Source: WHSM01 sp050701635
Lineage (GTDB): Bacteria; Actinomycetota; Actinomycetes; Mycobacteriales; Micromonosporaceae
Direction of reading: 5' to 3'
Assembly (NCBI GenBank): GCA_050701635.1
Contig: JBOGDF010000176.1
Coordinates: 1-11,552 of the forward strand
DNA length: 11,552 nucleotides
Shown here one piece after another: positions 1-6,419 of this stretch. A model generated the notes under the pieces. The model saw nothing but the letters and a program-made list of their open reading frames with translations, did not search any database and had not been told where the DNA came from. Position 1 is the first letter of the stretch. Each line of letters opens with the position of its first letter. Made by a program: the position numbers and the translations under genes.

Positions 1-81
1 AGTCATGACTGCATGAAAGGCCCCATGATCTTGTATAGGGGTGGGCGCGCGCGTGTGCCGGGCCTCGCGCTGGTTGCCGGC

Positions 82-1860
82 TCAGGCTTTGTCGCAGTGG
101 GGGGGTACGCAGGTCAGGTCGGCCAGCGCCGCGAGGAACACTTCCTGCATCTTCGTGGGATCGCGGGCCACGTACGCCTTGCCGCCGGTGGCGTGTGAGA
201 TCGCGTCCAGCTCGCCCTTGTTGACCGCCGGCCCGAGCCCGACGTTGATGATCGGCAGCGGCTTCCTCGGATCCTGCAGCTTCTTCAGCTCGGCGAGCAG
301 CTGCGCGCGGCTGAGGTTGCCGGCGTTGTTCTCCCCGTCGGCGATCACCAGCACCACGTTGATCCGCGCCGGGTCCCACCCCTGCTTCGCCGCCTTGTAC
401 GCCGCCAGCGTGGTGTCGTACAGCGCGGTGCTGCCGCCCTCGACCGCCTGCACCGTACTCGCCGCGTTGATCAGCCGGGCCTTGTTGGCGTAGAGCGGCC
501 CGATCGGCACCAGCTCCTGGTACGGCCTGCCGCCGGCGAGATCGCTGGCGAAGATCCACGCCCCGACCTCGGTGGTCTCCCGGAACAGACCGATCCCCTG
601 GATGATCGCCACCCGGGTCATCTCGATCAGCTTCTGGTTGGTGCCGGGGACGACGTTGTTCATCGAGCCGGACACGTCGATCACGGTCAGGATCCGGCCG
701 CTGCGGTTGATCCCGGTCCAGACGGTGAGCAACTCCTCGACCGAGTCGGAGTCGGGAAGCACCACCGGCTCGACGGTGCTCTGCCGGGCCCCCCGAGTGT
801 TCGGGAACCCAGGCCCAACTTCACCTCCGGGGGTACGGAATCCGCGGCTGAGCAGCGGTTTGCGGGACTGCTTGGACAGCACCGTTTCGAGGAAGCGTTC
901 CGCCGCCTCGCGTACCGGTTTCGCGGTCTTCGGCATCACCACGTACGGGTAGTCCATGGACGGGCCGGGGTCGTCGGCGTACAGCGGGACCAGCGGCACG
1001 ATCGGCTGCCGGCTGTTGTACGCCAGCAGCGACTGCTCCGTGGCGGGGAAGGCGCCGAGCGCGGTGGCCAGCGAGGTGGGGTCGTCGTTCTGCGGCAGCT
1101 TGCCGAACAGGTCCGGCGCCACGACGCTGACGTTCTTGGACATCTGACGCAGCGCGGCGACCCGGTTAGGGCCCGGTTTGGACGTACCGGCCATGGCCTT
1201 GTCGATCGCGATCAGGCCGGACAGCCCGACCGGGCTGTGCCCGGGGTCGGCGATCCCGGAACGGATCGGGCTGGTGACGTCCTCGGTCCCCAGTACGGTC
1301 GGCCAGTCCAGTGGTTGCGGCCAGCCCAGCTGGCGCGCCGACGGCTCGACCATCGCGAGCACCACCGGCGAGCTGGCGATCGAGACGCCCTTCTCTGGTA
1401 CGTCGAAGGCGCCGTTCGCGCGGGTGTGCCGCAGCCAGAAGGTGGAGTCGGCGACCCACACGTCGGGCCGGGCGTCGGTCGCGACGTTCCCCTTCGACGG
1501 CCGGGCCAGACTCACGGCGGTCTGCTCGGACTCGGCGGAGGTCACCCGTACCACCCAGCAGCCGGTCTCGTCCTCGCCGCTGGTGATGCCGGCGCTGGCG
1601 ATGTCGGTGAGCGCCGGCGCTATCTCCGGGGCGGCGGCAATGTCGATCGTGGCCGGCGAGTCACACGCGTCGCCCTGCAACTGCTGTACGAAGAAGCTGT
1701 ACGCCGACCACGCCACCACCGCGAGCACCACGATCGCGGCCACCAGCGCCACCGGCCCGGCCGAGCCCTTCGGCAGCTCGAGGAATCTGGGCAGCGCGAA
1801 CGAGCGATGTCGACCCGACACTTCGGCCTCCCCAGGTGGACCGTTGACGGCTCTCGTCAC
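82..1860 (-). CDS. Membrane-anchored solute-binding-like / von Willebrand A domain protein
   Basis: 592 residues. A short cytoplasmic N-terminus is followed by one hydrophobic segment (about residues 35-58), so the bulk should lie outside the membrane. Residues about 68-345 have the look of an extracellular solute-binding protein (a bacterial SBP type 11-like fold is my guess). Residues about 385-580 form a von Willebrand A domain: the MIDAS reads DVSGSM with D395, S397 and S399, then T478 in GGSTALYDT and D508 in IADGE, so metal binding should be intact. Two cysteines near the C-terminus (CVPPHC) could pair. The start is a GTG with AGGGG six bases upstream. VWA domains usually bind protein ligands through a metal ion; the ligand here is unknown. 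The gene is transcribed away from the T7SS-like operon across a 442-base divergent spacer. The VWA call is firm; the solute-binding half is less certain. Confidence 0.85.
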   Translation of the reverse strand: MTRAVNGPPGEAEVSGRHRSFALPRFLELPKGSAGPVALVAAIVVLAVVAWSAYSFFVQQLQGDACDSPATIDIAAAPEIAPALTDIASAGITSGEDETGCWVVRVTSAESEQTAVSLARPSKGNVATDARPDVWVADSTFWLRHTRANGAFDVPEKGVSIASSPVVLAMVEPSARQLGWPQPLDWPTVLGTEDVTSPIRSGIADPGHSPVGLSGLIAIDKAMAGTSKPGPNRVAALRQMSKNVSVVAPDLFGKLPQNDDPTSLATALGAFPATEQSLLAYNSRQPIVPLVPLYADDPGPSMDYPYVVMPKTAKPVREAAERFLETVLSKQSRKPLLSRGFRTPGGEVGPGFPNTRGARQSTVEPVVLPDSDSVEELLTVWTGINRSGRILTVIDVSGSMNNVVPGTNQKLIEMTRVAIIQGIGLFRETTEVGAWIFASDLAGGRPYQELVPIGPLYANKARLINAASTVQAVEGGSTALYDTTLAAYKAAKQGWDPARINVVLVIADGENNAGNLSRAQLLAELKKLQDPRKPLPIINVGLGPAVNKGELDAISHATGGKAYVARDPTKMQEVFLAALADLTCVPPHCDKA

Positions 1861-1963
1861 GACGTACCCCTGGTCAAGTTACTGACTCGTCAACGTCCTG
1901 CAAACCCAGCGCTTCCCGCAGCAAGCAAAACGCCCCGGATTATCGCCTTCGCCATGGGCCGTG

Positions 1964-2008
1964 TCTGTTGGCTCCGTATCCGTTGGCTCCTTGTCCGTTG
2001 GCTCCTTT
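1964..2008. repeat. Three 15-base tandem repeats
   Basis: Three adjacent 15-base units read TCTGTTGGCTCCGTA, TCCGTTGGCTCCTTG and TCCGTTGGCTCCTTT. The core GTTGGCTCC is invariant. A multiple-of-three unit leaves frames open through the repeat, which explains the overlapping open frames seen on both strands. Confidence 0.8.
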
Positions 2009-2083
2009 CGCTGTTGGTGGCGTTGTGGCTGGCGGGTCGTGCCACGTGCCGCCCGGCCTGACATGGCGGTCACGCCGCCGCGT

Positions 2084-2163
2084 GGTCTGGCTTGGCGTGG
2101 GTCTGGGGGCGCGGCATGGTCTGGGTCTGGCCTGGCGTGGCTCTCGCGCTGCGGCATGGTCTG
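2084..2163. repeat. Two 40-base imperfect direct repeats
   Basis: Copy 1 is 2084-2123 and copy 2 is 2124-2163, directly abutting. Aligned by eye they match at 34 of 40 positions; both start GGTCTGGC and both end GCGGCATGGTCTG. A partial third copy (GGCCTGGCCC-like) follows. Function is unknown; slippage-prone intergenic sequence is the simplest reading. Confidence 0.75.
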
Positions 2164-2197
2164 GCCTGGCCCGGGGAAATCGCTCTCACTGGGTGAG

Positions 2198-2206
2198 TTA
2201 TCCACA
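2198..2206 (+). promoter_or_regulatory. Perfect DnaA-box sequence TTATCCACA
   Basis: TTATCCACA equals the canonical high-affinity DnaA box. It directly follows a small perfect hairpin (CTCAC, loop TGG, GTGAG; 2185-2197). It is a single copy between divergent genes, without dnaA, dnaN or a cluster of boxes nearby, so it is not an origin as seen. It could be a regulatory or titration site, or a chance match. Confidence 0.4.
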
Positions 2207-2221
2207 GATGCGAAGCAGTTA

Positions 2222-2250
2222 TTGAGATGTCGTGCCTGCCCCCTTACCCT
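2222..2250 (+). promoter_or_regulatory. Candidate promoter for the T7SS-like operon
   Basis: A -35-like TTGAGA (2222-2227) is followed after 17 bases by a weak -10-like TACCCT (2245-2250), 52 bases before the ATG at 2303. The -35 and spacing are good; the -10 is poor. Confidence 0.3.
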
Positions 2251-2302
2251 CGAAGAGCCGCTACGGCGGGCTATTTGACGACTACGGGCCTGGGGACGGG
2301 GA

Positions 2303-2632
2303 ATGGGACGCGACGGGGCGCTGCGCATTCAAGTCGGTCAACTGCGTACGGAGCTGGGAAGCCTGCAGCGGCTGGCCGACAGCTTGCGCGACGATATGAA
2401 GCTCGATCCGGAGAGTTCGTTGGCGTTCGGCGGCGGCGGCAATCCGCTCGTCTACAACGCGAGGCTGCTGCGTAACCGCAACCGCCGCGCCCTGTACGCC
2501 GTCGACGCCGTGATCGGCGACCTCCAGAAGTTGTGCCGTGATCTCGACCGGGCTGGCCGCCGGGCCGGCGCGGTGTTCGAGGACACCGATCACAACGCTC
2601 GCGGCGGCATCGGCCGCGCTACCGGCGACTGA
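2303..2632 (+). CDS. Small helical protein, possible T7SS-associated partner
   Basis: 109 residues, predicted mostly helical: a first helix at about residues 6-33 (LRTELGSLQRLADSLRDDM), a glycine-rich break (FGGGGNP, 42-48), and a second, basic helix at about 50-92 rich in Arg and Leu. The size and helix-turn-helix hairpin recall WXG100/PE-like proteins, but there is no W-x-G at the turn and no clear YxxxD/E tail signal, so membership is only suggested by architecture and by the mycosin gene two genes downstream. It starts at an ATG preceded by GGGACGGGGA. The stop lies 14 bases before the next gene's ATG, which has a poor ribosome site of its own, so translational coupling is likely. No function can be assigned from sequence alone. 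Confidence 0.65.
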   Translation: MGRDGALRIQVGQLRTELGSLQRLADSLRDDMKLDPESSLAFGGGGNPLVYNARLLRNRNRRALYAVDAVIGDLQKLCRDLDRAGRRAGAVFEDTDHNARGGIGRATGD

Positions 2633-2646
2633 CCCAGGCTCCCGAC

Positions 2647-3942
2647 ATGGATAACGAGGTCGGTGCGGGCGCCGGCGCCAGCGGCGACGCCGGATACCTG
2701 GGGGCGTACGACTACGAGTCGCTGCGCGCGGCCATCATGGCCGATTCACCTGACGCGCTCAACCAACTCGTGCTGACCTGGGAACGCATCGCCGGCGTGC
2801 TCCACAACGTCAACACGGATCTCGGTGCGATCGCTTCCGCAGCCGGTGACGCCGTGGACACGCCGCGGGCCGGGCCGGCGTTCGTCGAGGCGCTGGTCGG
2901 TCTGGCCGCCCGCATCCATTCCCTGGCCACCAACACCCATGCGAATGCGCTGGCGAACAACCAGGCCGACCTCGCGCTTCGCGACGCACAGGCTGAGATC
3001 GCCCGCCTCGACGGCGACGGCACCCGCAAGATGGTCGATCTGCGTACCGGCAAGGACCAACGCGCCCCCGAAGCCGCCCGCATCGCCCAAGCCCTCAACA
3101 ACGCCTACGGCGACGTCATCAACATGATCGTCGTACCCAGCGAGGATCGCGCCAGGGCTCCGGTGGACCCGAGTGGCGATCCGAGTCCTGACGCCGCGGG
3201 TGGCGGGTCTCCTGTGATCGGCACGGTGCCTGGCCGTGGCCGGCCAGTAGCACCCGGACATCGTCCTGGTATTACAACGGGCAATAGACCGGACGCGAGC
3301 CACCCTGCCGGAAGGTTGCCTGCTGGTCCGGGTCCGAATCCTACTGCTCCGGTTTCCGCTCGCCCGGGTCGCGAGACCGGTAATGCGAGTAGTCCTGGTA
3401 CCACTGCTCCAGGGCGACGGGTCGGGGTGCCGGGCGGCCGCAGTGGGGTGCCGATCGGTGGAGCCCGGATCCCAGTGTCTCGGGGTGGCATCCTCGGCGG
3501 ACCGGGCACGAGTGGTGTGCCAGCGAGTGCGCCGACGCCGGGCGGTGCCGGGCCGGCGGGGTCGGGACATCCAGCACGGCCAGGCATGCCGCTGGGCGGC
3601 GTTCCGGGGCACGGCGCCGGGGGACCGCAGGATCGGCGTGGTCGGCGATTGACTTGGTACGAACGGATTGAGGATGAGTTCGTCGACAAGCGTGGCGCGA
3701 TTCCCCCAGGTGGCACGATCGGTGCCGACCGGACTCGGTCCACGACCGTTGATGCGGGGCCAGCGGTGATCGGCAACCAGAAGCACAAGGCGAGCCCCGT
3801 CGAGGAGACGGATGAGGCGTGGGCGGTCCCAGATACGGCCGTCGAGGCGCCCCAGGGTTTCCCGGACAAGCTGGATAACGGTTCGTTCAGCCAACGTGAC
3901 GGCACCCGCTTTCAGGTAAGGAGGCGCAGCGGTGGCGCGTGA
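2647..3942 (+). CDS. Helical-head, Pro/Gly-rich linker protein (PPE-like architecture)
   Basis: 431 residues in three parts. Residues about 20-160 are an alpha-helical head rich in Ala, Leu, Asp and Asn. Residues about 165-330 are a low-complexity Pro/Gly/Arg/Ser linker, surely disordered. Residues about 334-431 are a non-repetitive charged tail beginning LTWYERIEDEF and containing AWAVPDTAVEAPQGF. There is no signal peptide or membrane segment. Together with the preceding small gene it mimics the PE/PPE pair order, and mycosins are known to be needed for export of such substrates, so a secreted or secretion-associated role is inferred. It lacks PE or PPE motifs in the expected place, so I do not call it a PPE protein. 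Y338-E342 fits the YxxxE pattern of T7SS signals. Its last codons contain the mycosin ribosome-binding site and overlap that gene by 11 bases. Confidence 0.75.
   Translation: MDNEVGAGAGASGDAGYLGAYDYESLRAAIMADSPDALNQLVLTWERIAGVLHNVNTDLGAIASAAGDAVDTPRAGPAFVEALVGLAARIHSLATNTHANALANNQADLALRDAQAEIARLDGDGTRKMVDLRTGKDQRAPEAARIAQALNNAYGDVINMIVVPSEDRARAPVDPSGDPSPDAAGGGSPVIGTVPGRGRPVAPGHRPGITTGNRPDASHPAGRLPAGPGPNPTAPVSARPGRETGNASSPGTTAPGRRVGVPGGRSGVPIGGARIPVSRGGILGGPGTSGVPASAPTPGGAGPAGSGHPARPGMPLGGVPGHGAGGPQDRRGRRLTWYERIEDEFVDKRGAIPPGGTIGADRTRSTTVDAGPAVIGNQKHKASPVEETDEAWAVPDTAVEAPQGFPDKLDNGSFSQRDGTRFQVRRRSGGA
3918..3924 (+). promoter_or_regulatory. Strong Shine-Dalgarno for the mycosin GTG start
   Basis: AAGGAGG lies inside the end of the preceding gene, seven bases before GTG at 3932. 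It fixes the mycosin start and shows that its translation does not rely only on coupling. Confidence 0.85.
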
Positions 3943-5107
3943 ATCTCGGTCGTGGCCGACCCTCGCCGGGCGCATGACGTTCCTGCTGGTGCCGCTGATT
4001 GTCGCGCTCGTTGCCGCTCCGTCGGCGCGCGCGGACGCGTGGCGTGACAAGCAGTGGTACCTCGACTTCCTCGAGGCGGACCAGGTCCACAAGATCACCA
4101 TGGGCAAAGATGTCACCGTCGCGGTCGTCGACTCCGGTGTGGACGCGAACCACCCTGATCTGAAGGGCAATCTCCTCAAGGGCGCCGATATCGTTGGTGG
4201 TGACAGCGGGTGGCGTGATGCCGACGGGCACGGCACCGCGATGGCGTCACTTATCGCCGGTCACGGCCATGGCCCACGAAATCGTGACGGGATCCTCGGC
4301 CTCGCCCCCCAGGCCAAGATTCTGCCCATACGCGGCAACATCGGCACCCCGGCGAAGGAGAACCCAGTAGAGAACACGATCAAGGCGCTCGACCGGGCGG
4401 TCCGCAGTGATGCCAAGGTGATCAGCTTTTCGGCCAAGGCGGGGGGGACGATCATTGAGGTCGAGACTGCGCTCGCCCGCGACATCGTCTTCGTAGCGGC
4501 CGCCGGCAACCGCGCTCAGGATGTAGAGGTGCCACAGCCGGCGAACTATCCGGGAGTTGTGGCTGTCTCCGGTGTGGACCGCAACGGCAACTTCACGGAG
4601 GCATCTATTGAGGGCCCGGAGGTGGTACTTGCCGCGCCGGCCGTTGCTATTGCGGCGGCTGACGCCGGAAGTCGCGGGCAGTACAACACCCGGACAGGTA
4701 CGAGCGCCGCGACGGCGCTGGTGTCTGCAACGGCGGCGTTGATCCGGGCGAAGTACCCGGACTTGTCAGCCAACGGCGTGATCAACCGCCTGATCAAGAC
4801 CGCCGACGACAAAGGCCCACCCGGGCGCGACCCCCAGTACGGGTTCGGCATCGTCAATCCCCTCAAGGCCCTCACCGCCGACATCCCCGACATTGGCTAC
4901 AACCCCCTGATTGGCCAGAGCAGTGCCACACCTTCCTCTCCGACCGCGTCGGCCAGCACGTCTGGGACCGCAGCAGGCGACCAGAGCGGCAGCATCCTGA
5001 TGCCCGTTCTGGTTGGGTTGGGCGCCGCAACAGTGCTGCTTGTTGCCGGCGGAGTCTACTTCGTCGCACGGCGCCGACGGGCCTCCAGGAATGCGCACGG
5101 TCAATGA
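3932..5107 (+). CDS. mycP: Mycosin-like subtilase, type VII secretion-associated serine protease
   Basis: 391 residues. An N-terminal signal sequence (hydrophobic about 15-30, ending SARA-DA) leads to a subtilisin (S8) domain at about 55-315. The triad is complete: D67 in VVDSGV, H100 in DGHGT and S258 in GTSAA, with oxyanion-hole N193 in AAAGN. A Ser/Thr/Pro/Ala linker (about 330-353) precedes a C-terminal membrane helix (about 355-379) and a basic cytoplasmic tail RRRR. This is the usual mycosin plan: protease outside the cytoplasmic membrane, held by a C-terminal anchor. In mycobacteria mycosins are required for, and stabilise, T7SS complexes and can cleave substrates such as EspB. Start is GTG with AAGGAGG. 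It ends a three-gene operon, and no eccB, eccC, eccD or eccE lies in the window. Whether it serves a remote T7SS core or acts alone is open. Confidence 0.93.
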   Translation: MARESRSWPTLAGRMTFLLVPLIVALVAAPSARADAWRDKQWYLDFLEADQVHKITMGKDVTVAVVDSGVDANHPDLKGNLLKGADIVGGDSGWRDADGHGTAMASLIAGHGHGPRNRDGILGLAPQAKILPIRGNIGTPAKENPVENTIKALDRAVRSDAKVISFSAKAGGTIIEVETALARDIVFVAAAGNRAQDVEVPQPANYPGVVAVSGVDRNGNFTEASIEGPEVVLAAPAVAIAAADAGSRGQYNTRTGTSAATALVSATAALIRAKYPDLSANGVINRLIKTADDKGPPGRDPQYGFGIVNPLKALTADIPDIGYNPLIGQSSATPSSPTASASTSGTAAGDQSGSILMPVLVGLGAATVLLVAGGVYFVARRRRASRNAHGQ

Positions 5108-5215
5108 CAGGGATGGCGGAGCGACCAGCCACATTTGCCACATGAGGACTGATGAGGGTCGTGGCGACGCGCCGGCTACGACACGTGGCAGGCGCGGGGG
5201 GGTCGAACAGCGGGT

Positions 5216-5221
5216 GAGGAG
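5216..5221 (+). promoter_or_regulatory. Shine-Dalgarno for the TTG start at 5227
   Basis: GAGGAG lies five bases before TTG at 5227. It shows that the damaged YbaB-like gene still has an initiation site. Confidence 0.55.
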
Positions 5222-5226
5222 AAGCC

Positions 5227-5742
5227 TTGCAACAAGAACGTAGATGGGTACTGCGAGACTTTCGCTTCATGGAATACACGCCAGCGAGCGGAAGTGAAAC
5301 CGCCTCGCGGGACACACATCAGGGTGCGACGCCTGCGGCCCGCTACCAGAGCGCAGACAGATCCGGCTCGATCGAGGTGACGGTGGACGACGAGGCTGCG
5401 GTCATGAGGTCGACGTTTTCGATGACTGGCGAGAGCATATGGAGCCAGCGGACTTCCCGAAGGCGTTGTACCAGGCGTAAATGGTCGCCATGCGGCTGGC
5501 AGAAGCGGCCAGAGGGAACATCAGGCCACCCGCGCGGACGGCTTTCGCACCAAAGCCCGCGATCCCCTGAGCTGTCGATGCCTCAGACGCCGGAGCAGCG
5601 CGCGCTATTGCTCGATGCAGTCTCGGACGCGCTGAACCAGATCGACCGCAGCGAGATCCACGTAGAACAGGACCGCACTGGCAGCTGGCGATGGATCTGT
5701 TGCGGGACGGACCTGAGCCACTTAGGGAGTCTTCATAGATGA
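5227..5742 (+). pseudogene. Decayed YbaB/EbfC-like gene with compensating frameshifts and a stop
   Basis: One frame is open for 171 codons from TTG 5227, but its middle third is Ser/Arg/Trp-rich nonsense. The YbaB-like signature starts in that frame (DRSGSIEVTVDDE, ending near 5394), then continues about 5403-5477 in the frame one base back (EVDVFDDWREHMEPADF, then FPKALYQA), hits TAA at 5478 and goes on as MVAMRLAEAARG to about 5567. From about 5569 the first frame again looks real (TPEQRALLLDAVSDALNQI). So an early -1 shift, a nonsense codon (perhaps from TAC) and a later +1 shift explain all parts; the two shifts cancel and leave the long frame open by chance. The terminal TGA overlaps the next gene's ATG as ATGA, a coupling arrangement inherited from an intact gene. 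The YbaB assignment rests on the beta-strand pattern and the intact YbaB-like neighbour, so family confidence is moderate. The last 20 codons could belong to either frame. Confidence 0.6.
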
Positions 5743-6086
5743 GCACCTACGATGTCGAACGATCGCTGCGACAGATGCAGGAGATCACAAGACGGACTAA
5801 GGAATTGGCATCTCAGGCTCAGGAAACCGAGATCGATGTTGCGTCACCTGACCGGGCAGTCGCGATAACCGTAACTATCCAGGGAAAGGTGGCGGATCTC
5901 AAACTCAGTGAGCGGGCGCTAGAAAGGTACGACGCAGAGAGCCTGGCGAAGGTGATTCTCGATACTATGAGAAAGGCGCAGGGGATCGCTGACAACGTTG
6001 GTCGGGACATGCTACGGCGTAGCATTCCTGAGTGGGAGAAGTATCAGGAGATGCTGACATCCGCCCGGCACCAGGGGAGCGTGTGA
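5739..6086 (+). CDS. YbaB/EbfC-family nucleoid-associated-like protein
   Basis: 115 residues. An N-terminal helix (about 5-30, VERSLRQMQEITRRTKELA) is followed by beta strands with the family pattern DRAVAITVTIQGKVADLKLS (about 38-57), then a helix AESLAKVILDTMRKAQGIAD (about 66-85) and a C-terminal helix. Length and order match YbaB-like proteins, which dimerise and can bind DNA. In actinobacteria, divergent members sit beside T7SS substrate genes, where their role is not settled. ATG overlaps the stop of the preceding decayed copy (ATGA), with AGGGAG nine bases upstream. One base separates its TGA from the GTG of the next gene. It is the only undamaged member of the pair and might now serve without its former partner. 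Confidence 0.82.
   Translation: MSTYDVERSLRQMQEITRRTKELASQAQETEIDVASPDRAVAITVTIQGKVADLKLSERALERYDAESLAKVILDTMRKAQGIADNVGRDMLRRSIPEWEKYQEMLTSARHQGSV
6073..6079 (+). promoter_or_regulatory. Shine-Dalgarno for GTG 6088 of the EspC-like gene
   Basis: AGGGGAG lies eight bases before GTG at 6088, one base past the previous stop. It supports translation starting in the frame that must then shift +1 to reach the main EspC-like frame. Confidence 0.7.
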
Positions 6087-6087
6087 C

Positions 6088-6409
6088 GTGAATAAAGTCT
6101 TGAGGGCAGAGTTTCAAGGCCCTGTACGAATTCAAGGGCGAGGTAGAAAAATGCGCGTCCATCGCGGGCGCTGCGGAGGAGGCCGCTGGTGGACTGGCTC
6201 TACCACGATCCGCCTTCCCAAACCTTGAGAAGGCTACGGGCCTCCACCGCGCCTGGCGAGCGGTCTCCGCAGCTCGGAAGGCAGAGGCCGCCGCCCTTCA
6301 AAGGGAACTAGCGGCAGTGGTGGCTGTATTTGGGAAGGTCGCTGCGCTATACGGGTGGACAGATGCAGAACTTGGCCGACGGATCGCGGCCGCCGAAAAG
6401 TACAGGTAG
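6088..6409 (+). pseudogene. EspC-like T7SS-target gene interrupted by a +1 frameshift
   Basis: Translation from GTG 6088 gives MNKVLRAEF and then nonsense. One base further on, the frame from about 6116 to the TAG at 6407 is a good helical protein (KALYEFKGEVEKCASIAG through AALYGWTDAELGRRIAAAEK). Skipping the C at 6115, right after TTT, joins both into EFKALYEFKG and yields 106 residues, the usual size for EspC-like (DUF2580, 'T7SS target') proteins. A YxxxD signal (YGWTD) sits near the C-terminus, followed by a basic helix as is common in that family. The main frame has no ATG, GTG or TTG near its beginning and has a TGA at 6101. An indel mutation or sequencing error is the simplest explanation; +1 slippage at UUU-C is possible. 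The EspC-like assignment is by pattern only. The next gene starts 10 bases after the stop. Confidence 0.65.
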
Positions 6410-6419
6410 GGGTTGTCAA

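Larger units (their letters stand above)
1861..2302. other. Divergent intergenic region with tandem repeats and a DnaA-box sequence
   Basis: This 442-base spacer separates two divergently transcribed genes, so promoters for both should lie here. Its plus strand is strikingly G/T-rich in the middle and contains a triple 15-base repeat, a double 40-base repeat, a small hairpin and a perfect TTATCCACA. Open frames cross it on both strands, but they are repeat-driven and Arg/Gly/Trp-rich, with no recognisable domain, so I do not call a gene. Confidence 0.6.

Noticed and set aside
1..10. Perfect ten-base palindrome AGTCATGACT at the window edge
   Set aside because: It is short and isolated, and its context beyond the edge is unknown; it is not enough to claim an operator or attachment site.
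1237..2061. 274-codon open frame on the plus strand
   Set aside because: It is antisense to the VWA protein for most of its length and runs out through the 15-base repeats; the Arg/Gly/His-rich composition is that of a shadow frame in GC-rich DNA.
2198..2206. Replication origin
   Set aside because: There is only one DnaA box, with no AT-rich unwinding element and no dnaA/dnaN or plasmid replication gene near it.
1879..2328. 149-codon minus-strand frame with EPTD repeats
   Set aside because: The EPTD pattern is just the 15-base tandem repeat read on the other strand; the rest is Arg/Pro/Ser-rich, and it overlaps the start of the plus-strand operon.
2746..4236. 496-codon open frame on the minus strand
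   Set aside because: It lies antisense to the linker protein and the mycosin, is rich in Arg/Thr/Pro/Ser and has no domain; the plus-strand mycosin with its full catalytic triad proves the true strand there.
5402..5746. 114-codon minus-strand frame over the decayed YbaB-like gene
   Set aside because: It is antisense to recognisable YbaB-like segments, has no ribosome site worth noting and is Ser/Arg/Ala-rich; a shadow.
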